Origin: Gyrodactylus bullatarudis
Taxonomy: Eukaryota; Platyhelminthes; Monogenea; Gyrodactylidea; Gyrodactylidae
Assembly (NCBI GenBank): GCA_012064415.1
Contig: SSNU01000135.1
Coordinates: forward strand, 1-64,000
DNA: 64,000 nucleotides
Reading direction: 5' to 3'
In this document: positions 25,001 through 35,961 of the stretch, one piece after another
Position numbering within the stretch: position 1 is the first letter of the stretch
Layout: each line of letters starts with the position of its first letter
The notes under the pieces: model-generated
The model's database searches: none
Told to the model about the DNA's origin: nothing
Seen by the model: the letters and a program-made list of their open reading frames with translations, nothing else
Made by a program: the position numbers and the translations under genes

Positions 25001-26896
25001 TTGGTTCCTTTTTGTAATACAAAATTTTAAATACAGTAAACTTCCTAAAAAAGGTAAATAAAGAAGAGGATCTGACTAAACTATTTAACCCTTCTACTAA
25101 TGAGTAATGTGACAAATTTAAGATTTTTCTCCTTCAAGTCCTTTGAGTGCTTCTATCTTTCATTTTTATGTCCACCTCTCTATTACAGAATGATTTTTTC
25201 AGTCATAAAAAATTAAAATAACAGAGTTCCTTATTTTGGATCGAAACTCATTAAATTAAACACCATTCGATGCAGAATCAAAAGTTGAGACAACTGGGTG
25301 ACTTCCATTCCAAAATATCGCTTTAGAGCAGTTGTAATCGAACTTGAAACCAGTTTCTGATTTTTTCAAGTCATTTCAATATTTTTGGAAAATCAATACG
25401 AATAGTCGTTTTCACAATCGAGAGATCCCTCTATTTACCAAAGCAAACAACTACATCATACTCTTACTCACTGAGTTATCGTATAGCAGACCCCTTTTTT
25501 TCCTATTTCACGTTTTGAGAATTAACAATGGAGACCCAAATCGATGGGTTCATTATATGAAAGACCCCCCTTTTTGTGCGTTTTCGTTCACTTTATTGCA
25601 TCAGTTATGGTCACTTTTTCCTGTGTTAAAAATGCAGTCATGGTACTGAATAATATTTATTTTGCAATTAAAATCTAAATTAAATTCTGTTTTGATAGCT
25701 GCTTAGTTTTTTCATGAGTATTTTCATTCAGGACTATTCCCAAGTATTGATTTTTTTTATCAAGTTAATTTTTCTGAATAAATTTAAAATATCAAAACTG
25801 TACAACCATTGCCAATTACGATTTTGATAATTTTATGAAAAGTCAACTTCAAAATGAGATCTTCTGTTATTTTTTTTATCTTTAGCGTTACCTTTTAGAT
25901 GCTCGAGATTAAGACTCTCTTTCCTCTGTAGAAAAATGCACTGATAACTGGAATTCGGAATCTTTGGCAATTTGTATTTTATTTAACTATAAAGTTTTTA
26001 CTTGATGTTTGTGCTAGGGATTTCGTATGAAAAATTTGTAAATTTCATCTCGATTGATTCAGAGATAAGAAAGAGGATCTGTCTTACGAGAAAGAATGTC
26101 AAGCTCAAATCTTTCTTTTGACTATTCTTTTACGTACTCTCTCATAGGGTTATTCATTTATTGAAGAAGCTCCTGTATCAGTTATAAAGAAACTTTTAAA
26201 AATTCTCAATTATTTTAATATACAGAACCAACTATCCTGGCTACTCATGACGAGTCCATTTGAGAGTGACATAAATACATCCAGTTTTATATCCCTTGAC
26301 GATGAGAGTGACGATGAAGTAGATGAAAAATTTCTCTCTAATCTAAAGATTGAGCTAATCCATCTTTTATCGGATAAATTTGAAATTTCCCGTTACCTAA
26401 GATGGATGGATGATGTAATATTTCGTCACATTTTCAATAAATTATCCGATTCCAAGTTAATTACAAATGAAAATAAAAGGGAATACTTCCAAATGCTGGC
26501 TAAACAGTTTGTCTTGATCTGGTCCAATCATACGTAAGTATTTCTTTATTATCGTGTTAATTTCGTTTTAATGTAACTACTTTAAAGTAAATATATATAA
26601 TAATAAATACATTTAAATTCATTGACAATGATAATTCTCGTTGAATTCGTAAAATGACTATTTTTATCATTTTCAGAGCTGGTATTATGCGTGAGATAAC
26701 ACTGCGCTCGTCAAAGTCATTCCTTCTCTGTCACAATTTATCCATGTTTCTCGAACAATATCTCTTATTTAGAATTGATCAAATTATTGAATTTCCACTT
26801 ATTCTCCTGGAGAAGATGATTGCAAAGGGGAAATTGAGAAAATTCAAATATTACGATTATTACAAATTTCCCTCGTTAATCTCGCAGACATTTTGA
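16093..26896 (+). CDS. RFX: RFX-family winged-helix transcription factor (nine exons)
   Basis: Exons 16093-16196, 16262-16302, 17149-17234, 21572-21924, 21982-22387, 23928-24215, 24573-24809, 26226-26533 and 26677-26896 join in phase to 680 residues and end in TGA. Residues about 79-155 are the RFX DNA-binding domain, with the hallmark strings [28 protein letters not shown] and [16 protein letters not shown]. The C-terminal half carries the family's dimerisation-type region: [10 protein letters not shown] corresponds to the LNRVDF segment, and MREITLRSS to the VIRDLTLRSA segment of RFX1/2/3. RFX proteins bind X-box promoters; RFX1/2/3 relatives control ciliary genes. The first ATG follows an in-frame TGA, but an upstream 5' exon is possible. 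The protein is shorter than vertebrate RFX1-3, mainly at the N-terminus. The DNA-binding domain is well conserved and the rest is divergent, so I do not assign a paralogue. Confidence 0.9.
19515..20060 (-). mobile_element. Degraded copy of the fold-back element with passenger ORF
   Basis: 19515-19690 resembles the long terminal repeat of the element at 49769-50795. On the minus strand 19730-20010 encodes, in broken frames, [28 protein letters not shown] and [10 protein letters not shown]. The intact copy has TAPATITELAK, NNEKST, NNQITSQPVIS and TKRKRKRYS in the same order. Similarity is at protein level, so the passenger frame was under constraint or spread by copying. Confidence 0.65.
20075..20150 (-). 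repeat. tRNA-derived SINE-like repeat
   Basis: The minus strand has the A-box-like TGGCGTAGTGGTATCTCTC and the B-box-like GGTTCCACACC about 50 nt on, as in a tRNA-derived SINE head. It appears inserted within the fold-back relic. Confidence 0.5.
20455..20586 (-). pseudogene. GIY-YIG-tail-like ORF fragment
   Basis: The minus frame reads [14 protein letters not shown], then [16 protein letters not shown] and a stop. It parallels the start of the passenger ORF at 50030-50200 (ADASNFKILYQVNP, CAESHFITKFKPNLCV) and the end of the Penelope-like GIY-YIG domain at about 10450-10570 (NFSILYKNP, FFINLYKPNLCV). It probably belongs with the fold-back relic at 19515-20060, split by the SINE. Confidence 0.6.
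20665..20921 (-). pseudogene. Non-LTR retrotransposon reverse-transcriptase fragment
   Basis: The minus strand encodes [36 protein letters not shown] and, after a frame break, [19 protein letters not shown]. The ILEY..PIWNP...LE.IQ..F pattern is typical of the C-terminal part of LINE reverse transcriptases. It is short and broken, so not active. Confidence 0.65.
22460..23131 (-). pseudogene. piggyBac-like transposase relic
   Basis: The minus strand first gives an acidic, Ser-rich stretch ([17 protein letters not shown]). It then gives [19 protein letters not shown] and, after a frameshift, [20 protein letters not shown] and [14 protein letters not shown]. The order acidic N-terminus, F.LF.DDII, E.K.FI.I.I..G..K, WS.D matches the N-terminal half of piggyBac transposases. 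The catalytic core is missing. It lies in RFX intron 5. Confidence 0.6.
23480..23612 (-). repeat. tRNA-derived SINE-like repeat
   Basis: The minus strand has the A-box-like TGGCCTAGCGGTTAGAAGC (23521-23540 inverted). The adjacent plus string CCTACACACTGTTTTTTGTT is shared with the repeat at 285-385. The B box is weak. Confidence 0.4.
24810..26225. other. RFX intron 7, nothing recognised
   Basis: AT-rich. The open frame at 25344-25649 has no domain and no conserved neighbours. Confidence 0.4.
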
Positions 26897-28688
26897 TGGA
26901 CGTTGAAAATTTTTATTTTGTATATTAGAATTCAAAAGATTATCTCCCCTTTTATTGGGACTCTTGTTCTTTTAAATGTATGGAATGATGATTTCTCTTA
27001 CGTTTTGGCATTCACCGCGTGCCTTAATTCAATCAAATTTAGATCCTTTTCAAGACTCCACAGTAAATGCCAGAAAGGGTAAGATTTTGTATACATATTT
27101 GACTATAAGTAGTCCATATAGTCATGCTATTGCATTATGAACAATACATGCACATGTGAAAATAAAATGCTGATGCTACTTACTTCAATATTCATGAGAA
27201 CATCTCCAGAATATCCAATGGGTAATTTTGACAAGGCTCTTAGAGTTCACTAGTCTCTCTTTTCTCGAATTTAAATTTCAATAAAGTTCCATCAAATTCA
27301 CAATTTTTGTTGGGATAAAACTGGATAAGATAAAGAATGGCTCAGAAGAAGAAAAATATAGATATTTATATTCTTCATCTACTGAATAATGTTATTCCTC
27401 AACACAACACTACCTCCCACCCACCACGTACACATAAGAGAAATATACACGTACACGTGCTACTACGTAGTTTCATTGAGGATAAAATTGCATTATTTCA
27501 ATGAGAATAGTAATCTCATAATACATACATACAAATATACAACCAGACAAAAAATATATTGTATTAATAGAGATAAATAGGTAAAGAGAAAAGGAAAGAT
27601 TAAAAGGGGATATAATATTATGATGAGAGAGAAATGTAGACTTGGTTATGAGCACTACTACTACTGACGCACACGATTACTCTTTATCTCAAGTTACAGA
27701 CTCAAAAAGATAAATCGAAGAAATATTTTACCCATAAGGAACAGAAGAGTATATTTGTACTCTGCTTTGTATATCGTTTTTAATGCATCATAATAAATAA
27801 TACACTTGGGGAATTTTGTTCATTGCTTAATGTTCATTGGGATGGGGGAAGTTGTATGGGATTTTGTACTAGAGTAGGAAGATCTTATTTTTCTTTGTGT
27901 AGCATATTTGGGGAAATGTGTTGCTCTCTCTCTCTCCAACTACTATCTCTGTGTGCGTATATCTTCATGAATGAGTAGAAGGGGAAAATACACGTGCGTT
28001 CTTATTTCATTTTATCAAAAGTGTAGTGATGAAAAATTAGAGGTAAATTTTTTTCGTATACACAGTGTATGTAGAGTCTGAGTTGCTCCTACGCACACAG
28101 AAATGAAATTCCACCTATAACCAAAAGTGTTTTGTACTGATTGATGACAAATGAATCAATAGAATATTTGCCTCACCTACTGTTGTTAAATAAAGAATAC
28201 CTTATATATCTGGTCTTACATATTGATTTTACAAGAATATTTAGAATATATTTTATTTAAATTTTCCTCTTTAAACAAACTGAATAAATATTATCTTTCA
28301 GATAGAGAGTTTACTGAATAACATTTTCTAGTAAAATCTTTAGCCTTTTAGTAAAAGGCTTTTACTAATAAAGGTGATTCTAAAATTTGAAAATTGCACA
28401 AATACGTGTACGAATGGTCTGCATTCAAAAATTTACCATAGATAGATGCATTTTAAATTACGCGCCAATTATTCTATGTTTTTTGTTTGAATATTCATTT
28501 TACAGACCGCGATACTTGAATACATTTTAAAATTCTAGTTTTTTAAAGCTGCTAATTCACCGATACTACTAAAGCAAAGGCTTTCAAAACTCTATTTGAT
28601 TTCTTATTTGCTATTTTATCATTAAATATTAGCGGATTTAACTAATATAATCTTTGTTCAATCTATTCTCTGAATCTTCCAACAATAG
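26897..28688. other. RFX to LRWD1 intergenic region
   Basis: It contains an AATAAA near 27161 that may serve RFX, a CT-rich microsatellite near 27925-27937, and a palindrome AGCCTTTTAGTAAAAGGCT near 28342-28360. No coding signal. Promoter elements for LRWD1 are presumably here but not identifiable by eye. Confidence 0.4.
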
Positions 28689-31600
28689 ATGGAAGAGACA
28701 TATGGTTATCGAAGTAAAAATGAGATTGAAAATCTCATAATCGCAGCTGCTGCTGCTAGCAGTGATAATAACGGTGAGAAAAATAGTTTTTATCTTCTTT
28801 TCAATAGGAGATGAAAGTCAAAGAGATGGCATGTTCGACCCAATTACAAAAACAAAGTAAGTTTGGAATATCCGAGTTATATTTATATAGTCTTTGGCGT
28901 TCCTGTTCAATTCAAGCAGATCACATAGAAGCCATTCGAAACTCTGTCCTCAATCTATGTGAAAGTCAACAAGATCAGAATTTCCAGCCTCAACCTTACA
29001 GTAAAAAGTTGGGCAATGAAGAGGAATATCAAGAAATGTTGGAATTAGTTGATTTCAAAGGAGAGAATGAATATCCGGAACGCATTGAATTAATGCGAAA
29101 ACATTCCATGATTTTTAAACCAGCCGGTCCACAATCTAAAGCTCTAACGTTGTTTGAAGTAATTTTAATTATAATTTATTGTCTTTAGCAAGCCGTTAAT
29201 GAAGCAGCAGCTCAAATATGCTTCATCTTTCCCGGTGCCATATTCCATAAAAGAAATTTAGCATATATGGCCAAAACAGCAGTTAAAAGAACTTGTATAG
29301 ATTTTCCCAATGCAAATACTTCTCGACATTTGTTAACTGGATTACATCCAGAAACCAGTCATGATGATGATAAAGATATGAACATAAACAGAGACTCTTC
29401 ACTATTCCAACAAGCTTCTCACAATCAAAAACGTCGAGAGCAAGTAGTTCGTTATCAACTTTCCCCTCAAGAACATCAAATGATTGCAGAAGCAGCTCTT
29501 CAAAAGGCCAGTTTGATACCTCAGTTTCCTCTAAAGACTAGAGAACAATGTACACTAGTCGAGAATTTTGTTTACACCGATGCTGTACGATTAACAAAAA
29601 TGGACCAAGAATCTTTAGATGATGAAATGCAGTATATTAGAGATGTCAGTGCCATTTATGGTCGATATCCAAGTGGACCAAGAATGCCATCAGCTGTGCT
29701 AACACCTTTTGAAGTCGGCATGAATGAAGCAGCTGCTTGGGTTGTTCGTTTTGTCCCAACTATGTTAACCCATCGACGTCAACTGACAGAATGGGCTAGA
29801 CGTGTCCTCCTCGAATCCGGCATTAATCTAAGCCAGGTTCCCCAAAATAATTTCAACAATAACACTTCCCATTACAGCCAAGGTAACAATATGGCTCTTT
29901 CCCCCAACGATGTAAACAACTCAAATAATAATTACATTGATTATCACGGGAGTGAATATTCTCAAATGGAACTTATGAACGGACATCAGGGATCTCATGA
30001 TCAAAGGAATGGTCTCCTTGGCATAAACAACCTAGGTCTAATGTCAAATTACGAGGACGAGGAATCAGCCATTGCTTCGGACAACCATGAGCTAATAAAA
30101 TTCCTTGGTGGAAGTCAGGCCATTGGCCAATTAACTGATCATCAACTCGAAGACTTGGGCAGAGCTCAATTCACAGTGATTGATCCGGCTACTGACAATG
30201 AAATGTGTAAGTAGTTGATATATCTCATATCTTAAAACCATATCTATCTATTTATTCCTATTTAAAAAATAATCATCTATGCTAATTCTATCTACATATT
30301 GAGGTTTACTACTTTACAAACATCATTTAGATTCTTGATATATTTGTATTTTTTAAGATTATAATGATAATTTGTTTATTCAATTCACTTCAGCCAACAC
30401 AAGCATGTTTATGAGTGTTGAAGAAGACGATAGGCCTCTTGATGCGAGTGAAATTCTCAGAATTACCGGCAAGAGTTCTCTCTCCGAGGTCACTGTCCTC
30501 AATGTCCCCTGTTCTGGGTATACTTCCATTAATGCGGTTGACTTGGCCAATTGTGTCCGTCTGAAGGAGCTGGACTTGTCTGAGAATGCTTTCCGAGTTT
30601 TCCCTCGTCGTCTTCACCTGCCTAGACTACGCAAATTAGGTCTAACTGGAAATCGATTCTTCCATGTTCCACTTATCGAACAATTTCCCCGTCTAGTTCG
30701 TCTCACTATTGATGAAAAGATTCGAGTTCTACTCAACTTGTCCATGCTCGTCTACTTTTGTCCTCACCTCAAGTATATCAATGGACAATATGTTGAAGAA
30801 ATGCGAAGTGAATACACTGTCCGCATCATTCAAGAGACAAAAATCTTCTTGGAACCTCTGGTGAGTATTATCTTCTCAATACTTCCTCAAAAATACATAA
30901 AAATTCACTAGATGAATATTATAGCTAGGGCAGAAGGCATATTTCTATTAAAAAATAAAAATAAAAAATCTTATTACTTTCAAGTAACTAAGATAAAAAA
31001 TAATTTATTATCGACTTATTATGCAACATTTGACTAGATACGATCTCGTTGGGAACAAGAATTCGGAGATCAAGTGACCAACATAAACAATCGAAATCAT
31101 CTTCTCCAGATTATCGAGAATATTCTGACCCACATTAGGGATCGTAGTAATATAATTGATGAAACAATCAATAAATACAAGGATCTTGTCCTGTTCCGAT
31201 TTATTGAAGAGTTTCTCAGACAAAAGTTCCTCCCCAACAATCAAAACAATGTGGAAGACCTGGTTTTCTCTACAAAATCTATAAAGAAAGGTGAGTGCTA
31301 AAATCATTTTGGAATTTGTAGATTTTACAAAAATCAAGATTTCTTAACTCGATAATATTTTCCATTAAAGACAATAAAGAAACAGATTCGGCCATTGAGA
31401 AGTTGGACCAAGATCTCGTCCAAAAGATTTCCTCATCTCAACCTGAAGACTACGACTCTAGCGATGAAGAGAAAGACATAGAGGCCAGAGCTGCGGGAGA
31501 AAAAGCCCTTTTCGATGCTGCAGACGAACTACTGGGAATGAACCTTCCTGATATGCATTCCATTCAACAAAGTAGCATATTGAATGGAACATCACCTTTC

Positions 31601-34600
31601 CTCATGCCCATGGATCAAATAACTCAGAGTGTTAATGCTCAAGGTGTTGCCAGCCTAGCCCTGCCCCCAGGTTATCCTGGCTTTCATTTGGGACGTTCTC
31701 TAAGACAGGGCAGATCAGTCATTATGACAATTGTCAAGTCTCAAGGTATCACTGGAAGACCTGTTGCTGAATTCTTACCTGGAGAACTCAGGAATAAGGA
31801 TTATGTCAAGGGCTACATGGCCTCGGAAATCTATAAGAAGGCAGTAAAGGATACTCTCGGCCAGAAAGTGTCGCCTAAAAAGTATGTGAAAAATCTTTGA
31901 AAAATTCATTAAATTATTTGACTAATATCTCATTAAATTCTAGACTTGGTATGAGTAAACCGAAAAAGTCTGACACTAACTCAATGCCAAAGTCAAGTCT
32001 ATCAGAATCGAACAACATGAATGGAAGGATGAGCTCTCATAATCCTGTCATGCCATTGGTCGAGAATAACCAACAGGACAAAAAGATTCTCTACGAACAA
32101 CACCATCATGTACTTGGGGAACAACAACTGAAGAATCTAGAAATGTCCACATCCATGATGGACGATATGGAGTCTTATGAAAATTCCTCTCTGAATTCCT
32201 GCAATACTCCTTTGCCGCCTAGGCCAAAGAAACGGAAACCCGATACTACATACAAGTGAGTGTACACATATTAAATGTTCCTCTGACTCAGTAATCAGAA
32301 GAATAAATCTTTCTAAACAAATTTTATAATTTTCCTAGGAGTCTACGAGATTTATATTCAGAACAAGAGGAGCCTCAGACCCAAACAGCCTATCAAAATG
32401 CGTCTGGAAAAACAGAGTCCACTCCAATTGACTATGATCCCCTACACTTTATCCGTTGTCATGCTAAGGATAACGATGCTGGCGACAGTGAAACCAAAGT
32501 ATGGCGTTGCCTATTCGAGCCAAACCCTCAGCGTCCCGATGAGACTACTCATATTGTAGCCACCTGTGGTGGTGAATGTGTTTGTCTCATTAATTGTGAG
32601 ACAGGCAAGGTTCTCAAACGATTCAAGCTAGTTGATGAAGTGAGATTTATCCTTGAATTGACTCGTTTGAAAAATTCAACTCGAATTTTCTTCTCTAGGA
32701 ATTCTATACAATCGCCTGGACTACTGTGGAAGTGGAAACTGGTGGGAACACAAACATTCTGGCTGCTGCTGGTAAAATGAAAGAAGTCCGCCTCTTGCAT
32801 CCTGAACAATTGGTCTGCTATGCAGAAATGAAGGGTCACACTGAAGATATTACAGCCATGATCTTTCATCAGACTCAGTCAACAGTATTATTCTCTGGCG
32901 ACTCAAAAGTAAGTTTGAAGCCCTAGAATATTTCTTCCCTAGGTTTTAGTGTCTTTTTTCTTCCTCCAGGCATCCGTCCTCGTCTGGGATATTGGTGTTC
33001 CATCAGTTCCAAATTACAAAACCTGCTACCAACTCTTGATGCGTCTACGATGCCCCCGGTTAGATGTCAATCCTGTCTTGAATCTAGTATTCCTACCTCA
33101 TTATGCCTATTTAATTGCTGGCTGTGAAGATGGCCTCTTTGCATGGAAGATTAGCGAACTTCGTCTTGAGAAACGTGAAAGGGAACCCGATATGGAACTA
33201 AAAATTGAGGCTGAGCACGAAGTCTGCATTGATGCTCTATCCCAATTGAGTGACAATGCTCTTGTCATCAAAGTTGTCGAGACTGGTGAAATCTCTGTCT
33301 TTGATTTTGCCTCCGTTCTCGAGAGACGTAAAGGTAATCTTTTCTTCAAGAATTTCCTAATCTTATCCCAAGAAAGACTATCGATAATATATCAACTCAT
33401 AGATTATTAAAAATTTAAGATATGAGTTATTACAGAAACAAAATCTTTGCCCATGATCAGCACAAAAATTTGCCGACTTGCATTATTCAAGTTTAATTTT
33501 TAATCCTCCCATTGAATAGAAAATTAATCTGCTGAAGCTTAGCCAGACAAATTCAAAAATTAAAAAGATTTTGGCAAAGAATTTATGAATAATAATAATA
33601 TTACTATGGGGTTATTTTTAGAATCAATTTTATCAACTTATTTTATTGAAATTTTATCCTCTAGGTTTACAACGTGTAGTTCCCTTGGAGATGCGTGGTC
33701 ATTTATCTTGGCAAAAGACTGATGAAATTTATATAAACGTCTCGGTTAGACAAAATCTAGGCGCAGTCTTATGCGGTGACAATGAAGGTTCCATTTGGAT
33801 ATATGATCTTGATCCACATCTTGATGATCTCCACGCGTCTAGCAGGAAAAAATTCTTTGTCAAGCCGATTAGGGTTAGTTTATTTTATTGCTTAGTATCT
33901 TTAGAAAATCCCTCCTTTTTTCAATTTAACATTTAAATTAAACCTTTTATAAAAAATTAAATTACAAGTATCATAAATAGGGCCTCATAAAATATGCTCA
34001 ATTGATTTTCTTTATAAAAACTGATATTACTTGTAAGCTATTTTTGAGAAAACGATTTTCACTATCGAATTTTCTAGTAATTAATATACTACTTGTTAGT
34101 TATTTTCAAAAAATGAATTTTCTTCAAATAAAATATTTAATCAAAATATCTATAATTTTCAACTTTAAGATGTATTGAAAAACATTTGTTGGCATAGGAA
34201 ATCTGACTATTATGAAGTTTCACGTCATTGTCTTAGTAAGAGCGATCCTGATTGATCAATTCAATAAAATACACATAGAAAAGGGAAATATGCTCTTTTA
34301 ATATATTACGCCAAACAAAACACATGACACATATATGCACTAACAACTTTTTAATCCTTACCCCCACAGCATTTTTAAATATCACAGAGTGTTTAGATTA
34401 AAAAGTATACCTCGCATTTAAAATATGCTTTATATGCATTTTTGAGGCCCTAATTATAGCTTATGAATCATAAGTTATGATTCACAAGTATGAGTGTTTC
34501 TATAACGATTAAGAAAAATCTTCAATTGAACCATTTATCTTTTCAAATTTTGTTCTGATAGGCTATAAGTTATGAGTTGGAAACGTCAATTTTGAAATTA

Positions 34601-35371
34601 TTTAACTGTGAACTCATAAGAAAGTTTAGAGAAAACGAAAGAAAATTTTAGTGATAGACTTTATATTTCCCCGGTCTCTTCATACTCTATCCCGGATTAG
34701 ATATGAATACTATCACAATGAAGCGAATTTTTGAGCACTTCCATTGGTTGAAATGATTTGATGCCTCATTGGGGAAAAAAGGCTTGGTAGTTTTCATCTC
34801 ACACTTCCTGTCTCTTAAGGAATGTAACGTTTATTTTCGTGGATCCGAGGAAAATGGGGTATTTTCTCAGCACATAAACCTCGAATGTTCTTAACACGTG
34901 TTTTTAGTTGAATTTCTATATCTTACACCCATGTATTTTTGAAACAAGGGTCTCTTTTATTTGGCGCAATCAAAGTTCTAAGCTGTGAAGGCTGTGAATG
35001 GATTCATAGTTGGCTTGAATTTATCTTTGACCAGATTCAAATAAATTTCTGATTTCTGAAATCTAGCTGATAGTTGATATTCTCTTCTTCAGATCCTTGA
35101 ATGGCCAGAATGTTCAGTCCAAGGCAATCGAGATGAAGACCAACAACTCAAAGAGTCTATCTCCAGTGGTTTTCGTAATCCTGTTGTCAACTCTGTTGAG
35201 ATGAGTAGTGATGGTCATTATCTTGCTGCTGTTACAGACAACAATCTTGTTTGCATTTGGCGATACGCCCCCAGTACAGTTCAACCCCAACTTGTCGGAA
35301 ATACTGAGCCTATAATGCCATCATCCAATTCTAGGGCTAACGATGGTGGTGTTTATGTCAACACCATTTGA
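28689..35371 (+). CDS. LRWD1: LRWD1/ORCA with N-terminal tandem NAB NCD2-like modules (13 exons)
   Basis: Exons 28689-28773, 28808-28856, 28891-29158, 29189-30206, 30394-30860, 31038-31290, 31371-31881, 31944-32255, 32339-32639, 32699-32908, 32970-33333, 33665-33873 and 35093-35371 join in phase to 1441 residues. Residues about 114-169 and 281-345 each resemble the NCD2 domain of NAB co-repressors (LTLFEQAVNEAAAQIC and LTPFEVGMNEAAAW; NAB has LTLHELTINEAAAQFC). A low-complexity N/Q/S/H-rich linker follows. Leucine-rich repeats lie near 505-580 (RLKELDLSENAF, RLRKLGLTGNRF). An acidic/basic linker and WD repeats make up about 988-1441 (TTHIVATCGGECVCLINCET, ASVLVWDIGVP, AVLCGDNEGSIWIYD). From the LRRs on it parallels LRWD1 (ORCA), which binds the origin recognition complex and repressive chromatin. 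ATG 28689 directly follows an in-frame TAG, though CAATAG could also be an acceptor. A polyadenylation signal AATAAA lies at 35556-35561. Two separate genes split near 30210-30393 is the alternative. Confidence 0.85.
29159..29188 (+). other. 30-nt intron inside the first NCD2-like module
   Basis: GTAATT...CTTTAG, 30 nt, AT-rich. Removing it joins ALTLFE to QAVNEAAAQ, which restores the NAB consensus across the junction in phase 0. Read through, it gives an in-frame TAG at its last codon. The two preceding introns of this gene, 28774-28807 and 28857-28890, are 34 nt each. Confidence 0.75.
33874..35092. other. LRWD1 intron 12 with a solo fold-back arm
   Basis: About 34651-34790 resembles the terminal repeat of the fold-back family (GTGATAGACTTTATATTTCC against GTGATAAACGTTATATTTCG at 49836, then TTCCATTGGTTGAA against TTCCATTGGTTCAT). 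No inverted partner or passenger ORF is seen here. Confidence 0.55.
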
Positions 35372-35555
35372 TCTAAAGGAATTATTATCAAATTATAGTA
35401 TACAAAAAATCGTTTTTTTATTTTGCTACAGAAATATCGTGTATAATTTTTTAAAAAACTAATTGATGTATTTTTTTATACAATAGAAAAAATTCCATTT
35501 TCGAAAAAAAAACAAAACGAATACGACGAATAATCTTTTTCGTTCTATTCATGAA

Positions 35556-35561
35556 AATAAA
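35556..35561 (+). terminator. Polyadenylation signal of the LRWD1 gene
   Basis: AATAAA followed by a T-rich stretch, 185 nt after the LRWD1 stop codon and ahead of the DDX20 exons. Confidence 0.5.
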
Positions 35562-35961
35562 GATTTTTTGGCCCCTGAAATATGTGTAAATTTAATTTTC
35601 CACTTTTTGAAATAATCCAACCATTTTACATCTCATACCTTCAATTCAATAAATCAAATCCCATCTTTATACACAAATGGCTGCAAGTAACTTTTTCTAT
35701 TCTCGAAATCATATAAAATTCGATACAATTTCCTTGTTAATTCTTTTTAAAGTTTGAAAACATAAAAAGATTAAACTCAATGCGAAAAAAATCGTTAAAA
35801 AACTTTTGTATAAAATCAAGATGTATAATATAATATACTATTTTATTCTACAGAGTTCTTTTATTTCGTTAATTAATTCCTAACCATCACTCATGTGCTA
35901 TGTTTGATTGAAATTGACTGTAATAATAATAAACCTTGATAACTTTTAATGTCTTTCCAAG

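Noticed and set aside
25344..25649. 101-residue open frame in RFX intron 7
   Set aside because: There is no domain, its composition is that of surrounding DNA, and it lies between two well-supported exons with compatible phase.
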